NCBI GenBank assembly: GCA_009809945.1
Contig: WTPW01000031.1
Location: forward strand, 224,632-288,631
Reading direction: 5' to 3'
Source of the DNA: Gigaspora margarita
Lineage: Eukaryota; Glomeromycota; Glomeromycetes; Diversisporales; Gigasporaceae
Length of the DNA: 64,000 bases
A model generated the notes under the pieces. That model saw only the letters and a program-made list of their open reading frames with translations. It did no database searches and was not told the origin of the DNA. Below are positions 22,147 to 33,079 of the stretch, one piece after another (positions within the stretch are counted from its first letter, which is position 1; the number at the start of each line of letters is the position of its first letter). Both the position numbers and the translations under genes were made by a program.

Positions 22147-24410
22147 TTAGAAACTTTTTACTATTTTATTCTGTATCCGATGCACAACCCCTTGGTAGAA
22201 TCTCGTTAAAGAAAGAATTCGAGTGATATTTTGTAACGGCAATGTCATAAAATTATCAAATGTTGCAGAATTGGTTTTAGAGATTTCTAAAGCCTTTTTT
22301 GATCTTCCACGCTTAGAAGGATGTTGCAGGCGTTTATGTTTCATTAAGTAGGTGAGAGTTGGATAATACTTGTTGCAAATTGAACAGCAAAGTCGAGAGT
22401 AAGTTTCTTTGTCAAAAGAAGGGCAATGAAAATCATAGCCCAGTATTTAAATTGATCAAAGTATTGAAGGAGATGGATAGGATTTATATAGTAATCATTT
22501 CGTGCTTTAACAACAGGAGGAAGAAAGCCACCACCAGCCATAAGAAAATTTATAGCTTCTTCTGCTCTAATAGGATTACAGCATTCAAGATCATTACATC
22601 ATTTTATATCAAGTGCATATTGACATAGGTTGCAATGTTTTCTATCCAGGACCATGGTACCAAGTTATTCACAGTCTCTTTTCCTCTTTTTTCTTGTTCT
22701 TCAACAAATTCAAGATCGACAAATGGATCAATTGCTTTGTCAATATAAGTTGCATCAACTTTTTTTTCAAAAATATGATCACGACACCAAATTTTACATA
22801 AAGCTTCACCAGCATAGCAAAAGTTGTTTTTTGCCAAATCCGAATTAATAACTTTTCTTTGGCTATCTAAATGTTTACCAAAATGATTAATTGGAAGTGT
22901 TATTCTGGCAAGCTTACCTGAAAGAGTTGCCATAGCTCTCTCGACTGGATTATATTTCGACTGTTCAGGAGCATGCGTGCGCACAGTAAGGTAGTCTAAA
23001 TCAAATTTTTTAAAAAACTTACAATATGAATTTATGTTCTTTAAATGCCTAGGGTTTTCATCAGGCCCCTGTCAACCAACAGTACCCAAATTGGTTTTAT
23101 ACAACTATCTACTTTCAAAGCCTTAGTATACTGTGCATTTGATATAAGAGAAGAAAGGTCTTCTATATATGTTTCAGATGATGTGTCCAACGACTATTGT
23201 GGGCGGACAAATATTGTTAATTGTCCTGAACGAATGTCATCATTTGTTTTGTCTGGTTGAATCATAAGATAAACTGATGGGACTAACTTTTGATTATGTC
23301 CGCAGGGAAAGTCATGATCTGATACTCTAACTGGTTCAGCAAACGACTGCAAGGTACAGAAAGTTCTACTTACTGCAGGTACTCAAAGACAATTTTAGAT
23401 TTATCGTCTTGAGAGATTATAATAGATGCACTTGCAAAAGTTTTAGCAAATTGCTTTGCTCCTTTAACTGAGACCAAGCAATAATGTTTGTCTTGATGTT
23501 CTCTTGCTTCATCACATGAAACTCCAGCAATAGCTACCCAAGCGGGATGGTAATGAGCTTTTGCTACAATTGAATTAGATTAGCAAGGCAAAAGGTAATT
23601 ATTTAAAGTAGACCGGGACATATAAATATTGTAATTTTCATCAAGATTCTGACGCAGGTGATCTATGTTTCTAACTTTCATTGATTCTTTTCATCTGTGC
23701 ACATCTGCAGCACCATATTCGATTAAATTATGAATATTATCAAACAAATCAGAATGCTGCACTAATAATGACGGTCTTCCGAGTTGGTCATATCGAATTA
23801 CCTCATTTTGTTCTTCTAATGCTTTGTGTTTTTTATCCCTACAGTTTGACTGATATATTGCATTTCTTTTTAATTTTTTAATTTGTTGCTTTTGAGCTTG
23901 AATTTCATCTCGAAATTTATTCATTCTTATTAAAAGGTCACGCCGATGTTGTATATTAGATGAATTATTATACAAGAATTCAAGCTCAATTAGTTCCTTT
24001 TCTGCTAATCTTTTACTTTCAGCTACTTTTTTTTGGGCTACCGCATTAGGATAAAACTCTTTTAAATTTTCAGATAGTTGTGCAATGGTAATTATAGCGG
24101 TTTGTAAAGAACCACTACTTGTAGAAACTTGTGGGTGAGATGTAATAGGACAAAAGATCCCTTGCATATCTAATGGTGTGTTTAAATATTGTGCAATAAT
24201 ATTGTCAATTTCTACTTCTTTTTGTTTTCTAACAATTTGCCATTCTTCTGCTGCTAGTTTGCAAACAATTGATTGATCAGGATTTGGTTTTTTATTTTTA
24301 ACCATATAATTATATATATATGCATTGGTAAAGTTTTCATATTTATTTTTTGGATCTTTATATACGAGTTTTTTATTAAACTTTGGATTCGAAATAAACA
24401 TTTGGCTCAT
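22147..24410 (-). pseudogene. Putative DDE-type transposase with C-terminal C2H2 zinc finger, decayed
   Basis: The N-terminal 239 residues (24410-23691) are open, with a Lys/Glu/Gln-rich probable coiled coil (RMNKFRDEIQAQKQQIKKLK). Beyond the stop, other pieces follow: SNSIVAKAHYHPAW, HQDKHYCLVSVKGAKQFAKT, IISQDDKSKI (near 23404-23420), LLVD.GPDENPRH with a one-base deletion (near 23075-23045), then RTHAPEQSKYNPVERAM (near 22980-22935). These fit a D..D..E catalytic pattern: Asp in SQDD, Asp in LVDGGP, Glu in NPVE, the last resembling the NPxE of IS630/Tc1-type enzymes. A Cys-rich stretch (HCNLCQY, DLECC) lies near 22600-22560. At 22386-22321 CSICNKYYPTLTY..KHKRLQH is a good C2H2 finger (CX2CX12HX4H). 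Several stops and frameshifts make it a pseudogene. I recall this family as repeated in Glomeromycotina; its enzymatic role is inferred, not known to me. Confidence 0.6.
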
Positions 24411-24601
24411 TATATTTGTTTGAAATTTTAATTCAGACTTATATTCTTTATGATCTTTTTATATATATGTTAGATAAATTCTTTTTATCTGTATTACTGT
24501 ATTACTACTCAAGGCTAACGACAATACAGTTTCCTATCTTATAATACCCATGTACGTTTTCATTTACATTTTATTCTATTATCGCTTGATCGTTTGTACT
24601 A

Positions 24602-25613
24602 TGGTGCATGTAGCCTAGAACCAGAGTCACGTGATCTAAATCTATATATAATTTAAAATTGGTTATAATTAATGAATATATATATATATGTAAAAAAATC
24701 TTTTTGTAAATTAATACTATAGAACNNGTACTATAATATTACANAAAGATNTTTAANTTAAANATNTTAGTTTCAATTTTATTTACTTTTAAATATAAAG
24801 CAATTTGATATCTGTACCAAAATTTGGCCACTATATTTAATATAATAATTTGTCAAATTTGGCCACTATATTTAATAATAACTTGTCAAACATGTATGCA
24901 CATTACAATAAATTGCACCTCTAGTCCTCTAGTTTCTAGTTATCCACATATAATCATTTGAATTAAAGCTGATATTTGGTATTACTTGATAGTCCTGATA
25001 AATTAATTTCAGAAATTTTAGGAAAACCATGCTCGTNTTTTGTGTTCAATGACTTTCTGCTCGGAAATATTCGGATACAATATGTGTTCGTCTTTGACCC
25101 AAAAATAAGCTACCCCACGATCGACAATAGTCACTACATAGTAAAGTCCAAATTCTACTATGTTAAATGATTATGATCACTTAAGTAAACTTATTTGGTA
25201 GATCAAAATACACATATCCTGAAAATTTCATATAAATCAGAGAACTTTTTATTATTTGACTTTTAATTTTACGTTCGACGAAAAAATTAAAATTTGTTAA
25301 AAAAATATATTCGGCGAACGTAAAAATTAAAAGTTAAATAATAAAAACTTCTCCAATTTGTATGAAAATTTCAGAGAATATGTATTTTTATCCTCTGAAC
25401 ATATTTACTTAAGCGCTTATAATCGATTTACATAGTAAAATTTAGACTTTATTATGTAGCGACTACTTGCGAATTTTCCTAGTTTGTATATCGGATATTT
25501 TCGGAAATGCATGCTCGTATTTTATGTTTAACGAAGTTCTATTCGGAAATATTCGGACCCTCCAAAATTGGCTAACTTGGTCACGTGACACCGATTCTAG
25601 GGTACATGCACCA
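24602..25613. mobile_element. TA-flanked 1.0 kb inverted-repeat element
   Basis: The left end is TGGTGCATGTAGCCTAGAAC and the inverted right end is TGGTGCATGTACCCTAGAAT, both continuing to TCACGTGA (about 33 bp). TA is present on both sides (24600-24601, 25614-25615). It lies inside the 21669-26157 transposon. It contains a two-fold tandem repeat of about 40 bp at 24818-24895 (TTTGGCCACTATATTTAATA) and a fold-back of the AATAAGC type at about 25085-25480. Non-coding; Ns occur at 24726-24770. Confidence 0.75.
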
Positions 25614-26184
25614 TATTAATTGTATAAAAAAAAAGAATTTATGAATACAAGTTTTATACTCAAGTATATATATGATTTGGTAAATTTAAAGCATGACAAT
25701 GAATTGTTTTATTATCATCTGGTCTATTACAATAAGACGCGTATAATGGCATTATCTAAATTAATAATTCAAAAGTATAAACTAAAAAATAATCAGATAT
25801 GCGATTTGGTAATTCAATTTTAACAAACTTAAAAGTGCTAGCCAAAAAGAGTAAGTAATTAAATACCATTGCCAAAAGCCAAAATAATAAATTAATAAAT
25901 GCAGATTGAAAATTCATTCTGATTTGTGTTTCATTGATTACCGGTATATTGAATTTTGAGGCACTGTTATTGCTAAATTGCAAAAGATTTGGTTTTTGAT
26001 ATGCTGCACGGTGATATCAATTTGAAAAGCTGCTATTTGATTGGTGGATAGTATTAAAAGTCACATGATTTAACTTTTAAGCTTTATTACTGTCTTACGT
26101 AGAGGAAGAGGGGTAGGGGTATATTAAAAAAATATTACGTAATATCTGTTATTACCCTAATACAACATATTTATTTATATGTTT

Positions 26185-26340
26185 ACTTGTTAGTGTTTTG
26201 TATCCAAAAATAAACTACCTATTTGTTATGCTTTAAATTACTTAAAATAATAAATTACTTGAAAATAAGCTACTCCCAGATTTTTATGTTAAAAATTAGC
26301 AAAAAAAGGTAATTTATTTTTAGCAACATACAGTATATAA
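26185..26340. mobile_element. Short element with CAAAAATAA ends
   Basis: TTTTGTATCCAAAAATAAAC at the left and, inverted, ACTGTATGTTGCTAAAAATA at the right frame about 150 bp just outside the 4.5 kb transposon. The right end also pairs with the left end of the element at 21044, so a single older element may have been split by the larger insertions. The borders are uncertain. Confidence 0.45.
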
Positions 26341-26970
26341 CTATGTATATAACTAGTATTAGAAACTGATATAAGTCTAAAGCATAAAATAATTTTTTTT
26401 TATGTTAGCCAATCAGTTTCCAATAATGTGGTATTTGTTGTATTGCACAAATATGCAAATAGTAACAAACAGAAATTGCAAAGTTACATTTTTGATATTC
26501 TGATTAATTCTATATCAAAAATGAAATTTTGATATCACTTTGCATAGAAATTAAGAGTCCTCTGCTATGCTCTGAACAATTACAAAAATCATCTACACTA
26601 CATCTGTATTATATAAACCTAATATTAACCAACTGCTTTTCTAAGTGCCAAGATGGCACAATAGTGTTAATACTATCTATAGGATTTGCCTTCAAATTCC
26701 TTCTACCAAGTGTATATAGTAGGTTATTGGATATTAATATCCAATATTAACTATAAGAAAACAAGCTAACAAGAAATTAAAAGGGATAAAGAAAAAAAAG
26801 GAAAATAACTACACAATCTAAATAAAATAAAAACTAAATTTTAAAAAAGAAAAATAACAAAAGATAAAAGAGACAAAGACTAAAAACTATACTCAAAAAG
26901 TATTGAAAAGAAAGAGTAAAAAGTAAAAATTATATAATATTGTGCAAAGAAACACTCTATCTAAGTATTA

Positions 26971-28272
26971 GGGAGCTTCCAGAAATCAGCTGATTTTTGT
27001 TTACTATGAGCCTACCCCCACCCACCCACACCTGATACTCCAATTAGCCAATTAGATTTTACAATTATTAAAAAGTTAAATAAAACATTTAATAGTAAAT
27101 AACTTTTGATCTACTAAACCGAATTTGATGATTTAACTACCAAAATGATCCTCTCAATGAGAGGATTCTAGAAAGCCCAAAATCGTTAAAATCCAATCAC
27201 AGGATCCTGTGATCGAAATAGATTTGTGTTACTATAAAAGTTCTATAATTTATTAAATAATTATAACCCATTTATAGTAACACAAATTTATTTCGATCTT
27301 AGGATCCTGTGATTGGATTTTAACNNNNNNNNNNNNNNNNNNNNNNNNNNNNNNNNNNNNNNNNNNNNNNNNNNNNNNNNNNNNNNNNNNNNNNNNNNNN
27401 NNNNNNNNNNNNNNNNNNNNNNNNNNNNNNNNNNNNNNNNNNNNNNNNNNNNNNNNNNNNNNNNNNNNNNNNNNNNNNNNNNNNNNNNNNNNNNNNNNNN
27501 NNNNNNNNNNNNNNNNNNNNNNNNNNNNNNNNNNNNNNNNNNNNNNNNNNNNNNNNNNNNNNNNNNNNNNNNNNNNNNNNNNNNNNNNNNNNNNNNNNNN
27601 NNNNNNNNNNNNNNNNNNNNNNNNNNNNNNNNNNNNNNNNNNNNNNNNNNNNNNNNNNNNNNNNNNNNNNNNNNNNNNNNNNNNNNNNNNNNNNNNNNNN
27701 NNNNNNNNNNNNNNNNNNNNNNNNNNNNNNNNNNNNNNNNNNNNNNNNNNNNNNNNNNNNNNNNNNNNNNNNNNNNNNNNNNNNNNNNNNNNNNNNNNNN
27801 NNNNNNNNNNNNNNNNNNNNNNNNNNNNNNNNNNNNNNNNNNNNNNNNNNNNNNNNNNNNNNNNNNNNNNNNNNNNNNNNNNNNNNNNNNNNNNNNNNNN
27901 NNNNNNNNNNNNNNNNNNNNNNNNNNNNNNNNNNNNNNNNNNNNNNNNNNNNNNNNNNNNNNNNNNNNNNNNNNNNNNNNNNNNNNNNNNNNNNNNNNNN
28001 NNNNNNNNNNNNNNNNNNNNNNNNNNNNNNNNNNNNNNNNNNNNNNNNNNNNNNNNNNNNNNNNNNNNNNNNNNNNNNNNNNNNNNNNNNNNNNNNNNNN
28101 NNNNNNNNNNNNNNNNNNNNNNNNNNNNNNNNNNNNNNNNNNNNNNNNNNNNNNNNNNNNNNNNNNNNNNNNNNNNNNNNNNNNNNNNNNNNNNNNNNNN
28201 NNNNNNNNNNNNNNNNNNNNNNNNNNNNNNNNNNNNNNNNNNNNNNNNNNNNNNNNATTTCTGGAAGCTCCC
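26971..28272. mobile_element. TTA-flanked fold-back element interrupted by an assembly gap
   Basis: The left end is GGGAGCTTCCAGAAATCAGC. After the gap the sequence resumes with the complementary ATTTCTGGAAGCTCCC, flanked by TTA on both sides (26968-26970, 28273-28275). The left arm has a C-rich tract (27010-27030), one CGTCTC-type module with the stem CCTCTC..GAGAGG (27150-27167), and the central palindrome around 27250. The right arm begins at about 27295 (GGATCCTGTGATTGGATTTT) and then disappears into Ns. True length is unknown. Confidence 0.75.
27325..28256. other. Assembly gap (932 Ns)
   Basis: A run of 932 unknown bases inside the right arm of a fold-back element. The open frames spanning it are artefacts. 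Confidence 0.98.
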
Positions 28273-28305
28273 TTATATATACATCAAAAAAAAAACTACA
28301 TCTAA

Positions 28306-28794
28306 AGGGCATGCTATTTATCATGTGATTTTTACTATAAATACATGGTCAATGATGCACGTAGATATTCTGTGCCAGGTTTATATTGATCATGTGGTGC
28401 AGGTAAATTTTTTGAATTATTATTTTTAGGGTTAGAGTTAGGGTTAGAGGGGCAAGATTAGCAAAATATATAGTAAAATCGTTCAAAGAGAACTTTTTGT
28501 TAGTGTACTAAAGATGGTTTTTATACAAACTTTTGGTAAATATGCGATTTTTGACAAAGCGAACAGTTGTTTTAAAATTTTTATAATTGTATTACGTTAC
28601 ACCTGATCTTGAAATCTGATTGGCAGTTCAGCCATATGATTGGCATAACCTGGCACAAAAAACTGATGTGCGTCAGTGATAGTGATCATGTCTATATATT
28701 ATATTAGCAAATCAAAATTAGATAAAATAATCACACTATATATAGATAGGGTGGCTACTAAGTAAAAAATATTATATGATAAATAGCACACCCC
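28306..28794. mobile_element. TAA-flanked MITE, 489 bp
   Basis: The left end AGGGCATGCTATTTATCATG and inverted right end GGGGTGTGCTATTTATCATA are flanked by TAA (28303-28305, 28795-28797). Inside is a second inverted pair built on GCACGTAGA..CTGTGCCAGG, and a tract with GGGTTAGAGTTAGGGTTAGA at 28428-28448. ACGTTACACCTGATCTTG near 28592 is shared with 7360. Non-coding. Confidence 0.7.
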
Positions 28795-28849
28795 TAAAAG
28801 AACATTCAAAAAAAAATTTTATTTCAGAATTTTTCTTCCAAACTACTTT

Positions 28850-29080
28850 TTATATGCTATTTATAGTTTATTTTGCAAAACCTAAAACTTACTTGTAACT
28901 TGGTTCCAATTAGATAAATACTTTTTCAATTTGAACAGAGTAAACAATGCTAATTTTTTGAAGAAGGTAAGCTAGATTTTCTACTTTTTGGTAAAATTTC
29001 AAAAAGTTCAAGAAGAAATATTAAAGGTACCAAACTTGCAAGGAGCATAAGATTTATGCTTTGTAGAATAATATAGTTAA
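28850..29080. repeat. Unclassified dispersed repeat, copy 1
   Basis: TTCCAATTAGATAAATAC, then GAAGAAGGTAAGCTAGA and CTACTTTTTGGTAAAATTTC are echoed at 41600-41760 (TTCCAATTAG, GAGAAGATAAGCTAGA, CACTTTTTGGTAAAAATTTT). No ends or coding potential recognised. The open frame at 29089-29274 next to it is unsupported. Confidence 0.55.
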
Positions 29081-29311
29081 CCAAAAATATGCTTTTGCTG
29101 AGACTTCTACAACTTTTGGCAAAAAACTTAGGGTTATTGCCCTACTACAACTTCTATAGTAATAAAGTTTTCTATCTGAAAAGCCAAATCCATAAAGAGA
29201 GATCTTTTTTAACTCTATTTCAATTCAACTTAATATATGATCTAAAACTCTGTATTCAAATTGCTCTTAGATAAAGTTTTTGTTATATAAAGTATACATG
29301 AGGACGAAAGC

Positions 29312-29335
29312 ATTTCGGGTTTGAAAACCCGAAAT
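29312..29335. repeat. Small perfect hairpin
   Basis: ATTTCGGGTTT and AAACCCGAAAT are exact complements with a two-base spacer (GA). It is followed by irregular GAAGACGAAAT and AGACGAAATTAT repeats to about 29495. Nothing coding here. Confidence 0.75.
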
Positions 29336-29691
29336 TAAAATTTGAAGACGAAATTGTTTTTGACCTATTTTACTTGAAAGATGAAATTATTTGATACTTT
29401 TTTTGAATAGACGAAATTATAAGGAACATATCTATATAAATTTTATTTGATCTTCCTTATAAAAAATTTTATTTTTCTCTAATGAAGACGAAATAGATCT
29501 TTTTCAAAAATCAATTTCAGTGGCATCACTAATATAAAGTATACTAACTACAAAGTTTTCAGGTTAGCTTTTTTGAAAAAGTTGGTACAAGGGATCGTTG
29601 GAAAGAGTTAATTTTTACTAATCTATTTATATTTGGTATTGCTCTAGTAAAATATAATTAATCAAACAGAATATTAGAAACTATAAAATTA

Positions 29692-30628
29692 GGGAATTGC
29701 TATTTCCACCATGTTATTTTGCTATTTCCACTATGGTTACACAAGATTTTCTATTTTTAGAATTAATATAATATATTATAAAATTACATTCTAACTTTAT
29801 ATTTAACCCTAACCCTAATCCGTAAACTTTCTTTGGCTTCTAATTAAAAGTTGTAGAGCTCATTTTTCTGATTCTAATGGTAGTTAAATCATCAAAATCG
29901 GCCTGGTGGATCCCAAGATACTTGGAGAACATAAGGATCGGCAAATTCACTGTTACACTAACTATTCATTTTCTTTACATACATTTTGAAACGTTTTTTT
30001 ATTATAGTGAAAAATTTTACTAAGAAACTAATAAATCTCGTCTTAAGAAACTAGCATTTTTTTGAGCCAAAGAACAACTTTACTTAAGAGCCAAAAGTCA
30101 ATTGTGATAATAAAATTCTGCGCAAATCACGATTTTTCTCTGATGGCTTTTTTCTAATTTAGATTTGTTTTTCTTTACATACGTTTTGAACCGTTTTTTT
30201 ATCGTAATGAAAATTTTTACTAAGAAAATAATAAAATATGTCTTAAGAAACTAGCATTTTTTTGAGTCAAAGAATAACTTTACTTAAGAGCCCAAAGCCA
30301 ATTATCATAATAAAATTCTGCGCAAATAATAATTTTTCGTTTGATAGCCTTTTCTAACTTTGTGTAATAGTGAATTTGCCGATCCTTATGTTCTCGGATC
30401 CACCAGGCCGATTTTGATGATTTAACTACCATTAGAATCAGGGAAATGAGCTCTACAACTTTTAATTAGAAGCCAAAGAAGGTTTATTTATTAGTTTTTA
30501 GGGTTAGGGTTAGGGTTAGGATTAAAGTTAGAAGTAGAATTAGATATATTATTTTAATTCTAAAAATAGAAAATCTTGTGTAACCATGGTGGAAATAGCA
30601 AAATACCATGGTGAAAATAGCAATTCCC
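29692..30628. mobile_element. 937 bp fold-back element with CTATTTCCAC ends
   Basis: Long inverted ends begin GGGAATTGCTATTTCCACCA (left) and GGGAATTGCTATTTTCACCA (right, inverted). Each end holds a second CTATTTCCACYATGGTTACAC unit. Further in, the arms carry TTAGGG-like tracts (CTAACCCTAACCCTAATCC at 29804-29822; GGGTTAGGGTTAGGGTTAGG near 30501-30520) and CACCAGGCCGATTTTGATGA. The centre holds two direct repeats of about 190 bp (29971-30159 and 30171-30358). Non-coding. The target duplication is not clear. Confidence 0.75.
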
Positions 30629-31008
30629 TAAAATTATTGTATTTTAAAAAGAATAATGACAACAATTGAAAGCATATTATAAAAAAAAATACATCAGATA
30701 AAATAAAGAGAAATTTACATATAGGAACCCAAAAAGTAAAAATAATTACAAATAGGGGTCCAAATTAAAAATAATTATATATAAGGATCTGATATTCATA
30801 TAGGGGTCCAAGAAGTAAAAACATATAAAATTACTATAAGCTTTGAATTTTTAATATTTTGTCCCCTACATATTAACTTAAAATTAAATTTTTTAAAAAG
30901 AAGATTTCTTATTTTACACATAGTGTTTGTATGCAGGTACTAATTATTAATTTAACAACTTTGTGTAATACTAATTGTCAAGCAAAAAATTAGCTCAGTT
31001 TAAGGTTA

Positions 31009-31154
31009 GGGCGCTGACAGATATTACGTAATATTTTTAGGAGGGGAGGGGGTAGCTGGGTATAATATACTATATATATACTTTATATATGACGTGGAGG
31101 GGAGGGGGGTAACCCCCTTAATAAAAAAATATTACGTAATATATGTCAGCGCCC
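31009..31154. mobile_element. MITE with ATATTACGTAATAT ends, copy 1
   Basis: A 146 bp element, TTA on both sides (31006-31008, 31155-31157). Left GGGCGCTGACAGATATTACG and inverted right GGGCGCTGACATATATTACG are nearly perfect. The palindrome at each end is followed or preceded by G runs on the same strand (TTTTTAGGAGGGGAGGGGG, then GGAGGGGAGGGGGGTAACC). Other copies: 37093-37232 and 58481-58620. The outer sequence matches the ends of the 4.5 kb transposon at 21669-26157. Confidence 0.85.
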
Positions 31155-31561
31155 TTAGGGTAAGGTTGGCTTTAGGGTTAGAGAATTTATAGTTTATGCT
31201 AAAATTTGCAAGAAATATTTTTTGTTAGAACTTTGAGAGCTGTTTTATAACCAGGATTTTAAGATATCAATATACCCATGTACATATACATAAGTTAGTG
31301 TACAAATAGAAATACTCTTTTAAAAATATAAAACAAGAGAAGAAAAAAAAATAGAGTTTAAAAATCAAAATAAAATTTCACTAATTTTGCACAAAATGAA
31401 AATATAACTTTGTCAAAAACAAATATTTTTTGATTTTAAGATAAAAAGCATATATAAAAGCATGCTCCAAATAACTTTACTTAGGGGATAGAAGTAGGTT
31501 ACCTTGTAAAAAAAATGGGTTATCTATATACTAAAGTCAAAATTTTTAGCTTTTTAATATA

Positions 31562-32199
31562 GGGAATAGAAATTTGTTGCACCTGTGACATGTCGCACCC
31601 CCATGATTCGACCAATCAAATCGCCTGATTTTGTAGACAAAAAAATTTTTTTTTAAAAAACTAAAAATTCTACTAGTAAAATATAAGAAAAATAAGCAAT
31701 AACTATATATATAGTGTAAAATTTTATTCTGAACAACTTTTTATAAGTTACAAAGATAGATTATCTTAGTAAAAAACGACGTTTTATAAGAAAAAACAAA
31801 AATTTCCAACGTTAGCACATATAGAACTTTTTTTTTACTAATTAAATCTATATTTATGTTTACGTATTATATGCAAAATTTTACGCTAAACAACTTTTTC
31901 TAAGTCAAAAAGGTAGTTAGTTTTAGTAAAAAAAAAGTTTTATATGTGCTAACTTTTGAAATTTTTGTTTTTTCTTATAAAACGTCTTTTTTTACTAAGA
32001 CAATCTATCTTCCTAACTTAGAAAAAGTTGTTCATAATAAAATTTTACGTTATATAGTGTGCTATTTTATATATATTTTACACTTTATTAAGTAAAAACT
32101 TTAATTTTTTAAAAAATTTTTTTTTTGCCTACAAAATCAAGCAATTTGATTGGTCGAATCAGGGTGCGACATGTCGCGGGTGCGACAAAAAATATTCCC
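31562..32199. mobile_element. Non-autonomous Mutator-type (MULE) element, copy 2
   Basis: A 638 bp element with ends GGGAATAGAAATTTGTTGCA (left) and GGGAATATTTTTTGTCGCAC (right, inverted), flanked by an exact 9 bp duplication TTTAATATA (31553-31561, 32200-32208). It sits in a fold-back relic whose uninterrupted relative at 40185-40235 runs through the insertion site, which supports the borders. It is closely related to 5905-6544. Non-coding. Confidence 0.85.
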
Positions 32200-33079
32200 T
32201 TTAATATAAATTTTTTTTTTCTATTAGGTAACCTACTTTGGGCTCTTAAGCAAAGTTGTTTAGCATATAATTTTACTCATGTTTAAAATCAAAATGCATT
32301 TTCTCAGGACCCCAAACATCTAGTACAGAGGTTATACTTTATTTTTTTAGCAAAATCTCCTGAAATTTAAGAANTCTACTAGTAAAATATAAGAAAAATA
32401 AGCAATAACTATATATATAGTGTAAAATTTTATTCTGAACAACTTTTTATAAGTTACAAAGATAGATTATCTTAGTAAAAAACGACGTTTTATAAGAAAA
32501 AACAAAAATTTCCAACGTTAGCACATATAGAACTTTTTTTTTACTAATTAAATCTATATTTATGTTTACGTATTATATGCAAAATTTTACGCTAAACAAC
32601 TTTTTCTAAGTCAAAAAGGTAGTTAGTTTTAGTAAAAAAAAAGTTTTATATGTGCTAACTTTTGAAATTTTTGTTTTTTCTTATAAAACGTCTTTTTTTA
32701 CTAAGACAATCTATCTTCCTAACTTAGAAAAAGTTGTTCATAATAAAATTTTACGTTATATAGTGTGCTATTTTATATATATTTTACACTTTATTAAGTA
32801 AAAACTTTAATTTTTTAAAAAATTTTTTTTTTGCCTACAAAATCAAGCAATTTGATTGGTCGAATCAGGGTGCGACATGTCGCGGGTGCGACAAAAAATA
32901 TTCCCTTTAATATAAATTTTTTTTTTCTATTAGGTAACCTACTTTGGGCTCTTAAGCAAAGTTGTTTAGCATATAATTTTACTCATGTTTAAAATCAAAA
33001 TGCATTTTCTCAGGACCCCAAACATCTAGTACAGAGGTTATACTTTATTTTTTTAGCAAAATCTCCTGAAATTTAAGAA
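31669..33079 (+). repeat. Exact tandem duplication of about 706 bp (likely assembly artefact)
   Basis: The stretch 31669-32373 is repeated, apparently without change, at 32375-33079, with a single N at the junction (32374). The unit starts inside the MULE element and ends in an unrelated downstream element, so it does not match a transposition unit. Lack of divergence plus the N suggest mis-joined overlapping contigs. Confidence 0.8.

Larger units (their letters stand above)
21669..26157. mobile_element. 4.5 kb terminal-inverted-repeat transposon carrying a DDE-like gene
   Basis: The left end is GGGTAATAACAGATATTACG and the inverted right end is identical over those 20 bases and on through TAATAT. 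The flanks are CAA (21666-21668) and TAA (26158-26160), a 3 bp duplication with one change. Inside each end are a 14-base palindrome (ATATTACGTAATAT) and a run of G on the same strand (21700-21711, about 26107-26119). It contains the decayed transposase-like gene 22147-24410 (minus) and a 1 kb TA-flanked element (24602-25613). The MITEs at 31009, 37093 and 58481 share its terminal ACAGATATTACGTAATAT, so this looks like the relic of their autonomous partner. That link is inference from the ends. Confidence 0.75.

Noticed and set aside
27313-28324. Two open frames of over 300 codons, one on each strand
   Set aside because: They consist almost entirely of Ns from an assembly gap.
30495-30525. 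Chromosome end
   Set aside because: The TTAGGG-like tract is short, internal to a fold-back element and mirrored by a CCCTAA tract in the other arm.
29692-30628. 3 bp TTA target duplication for this element
   Set aside because: TTA at the left faces TAA at the right, so these bases belong to the inverted ends and are not a duplication.
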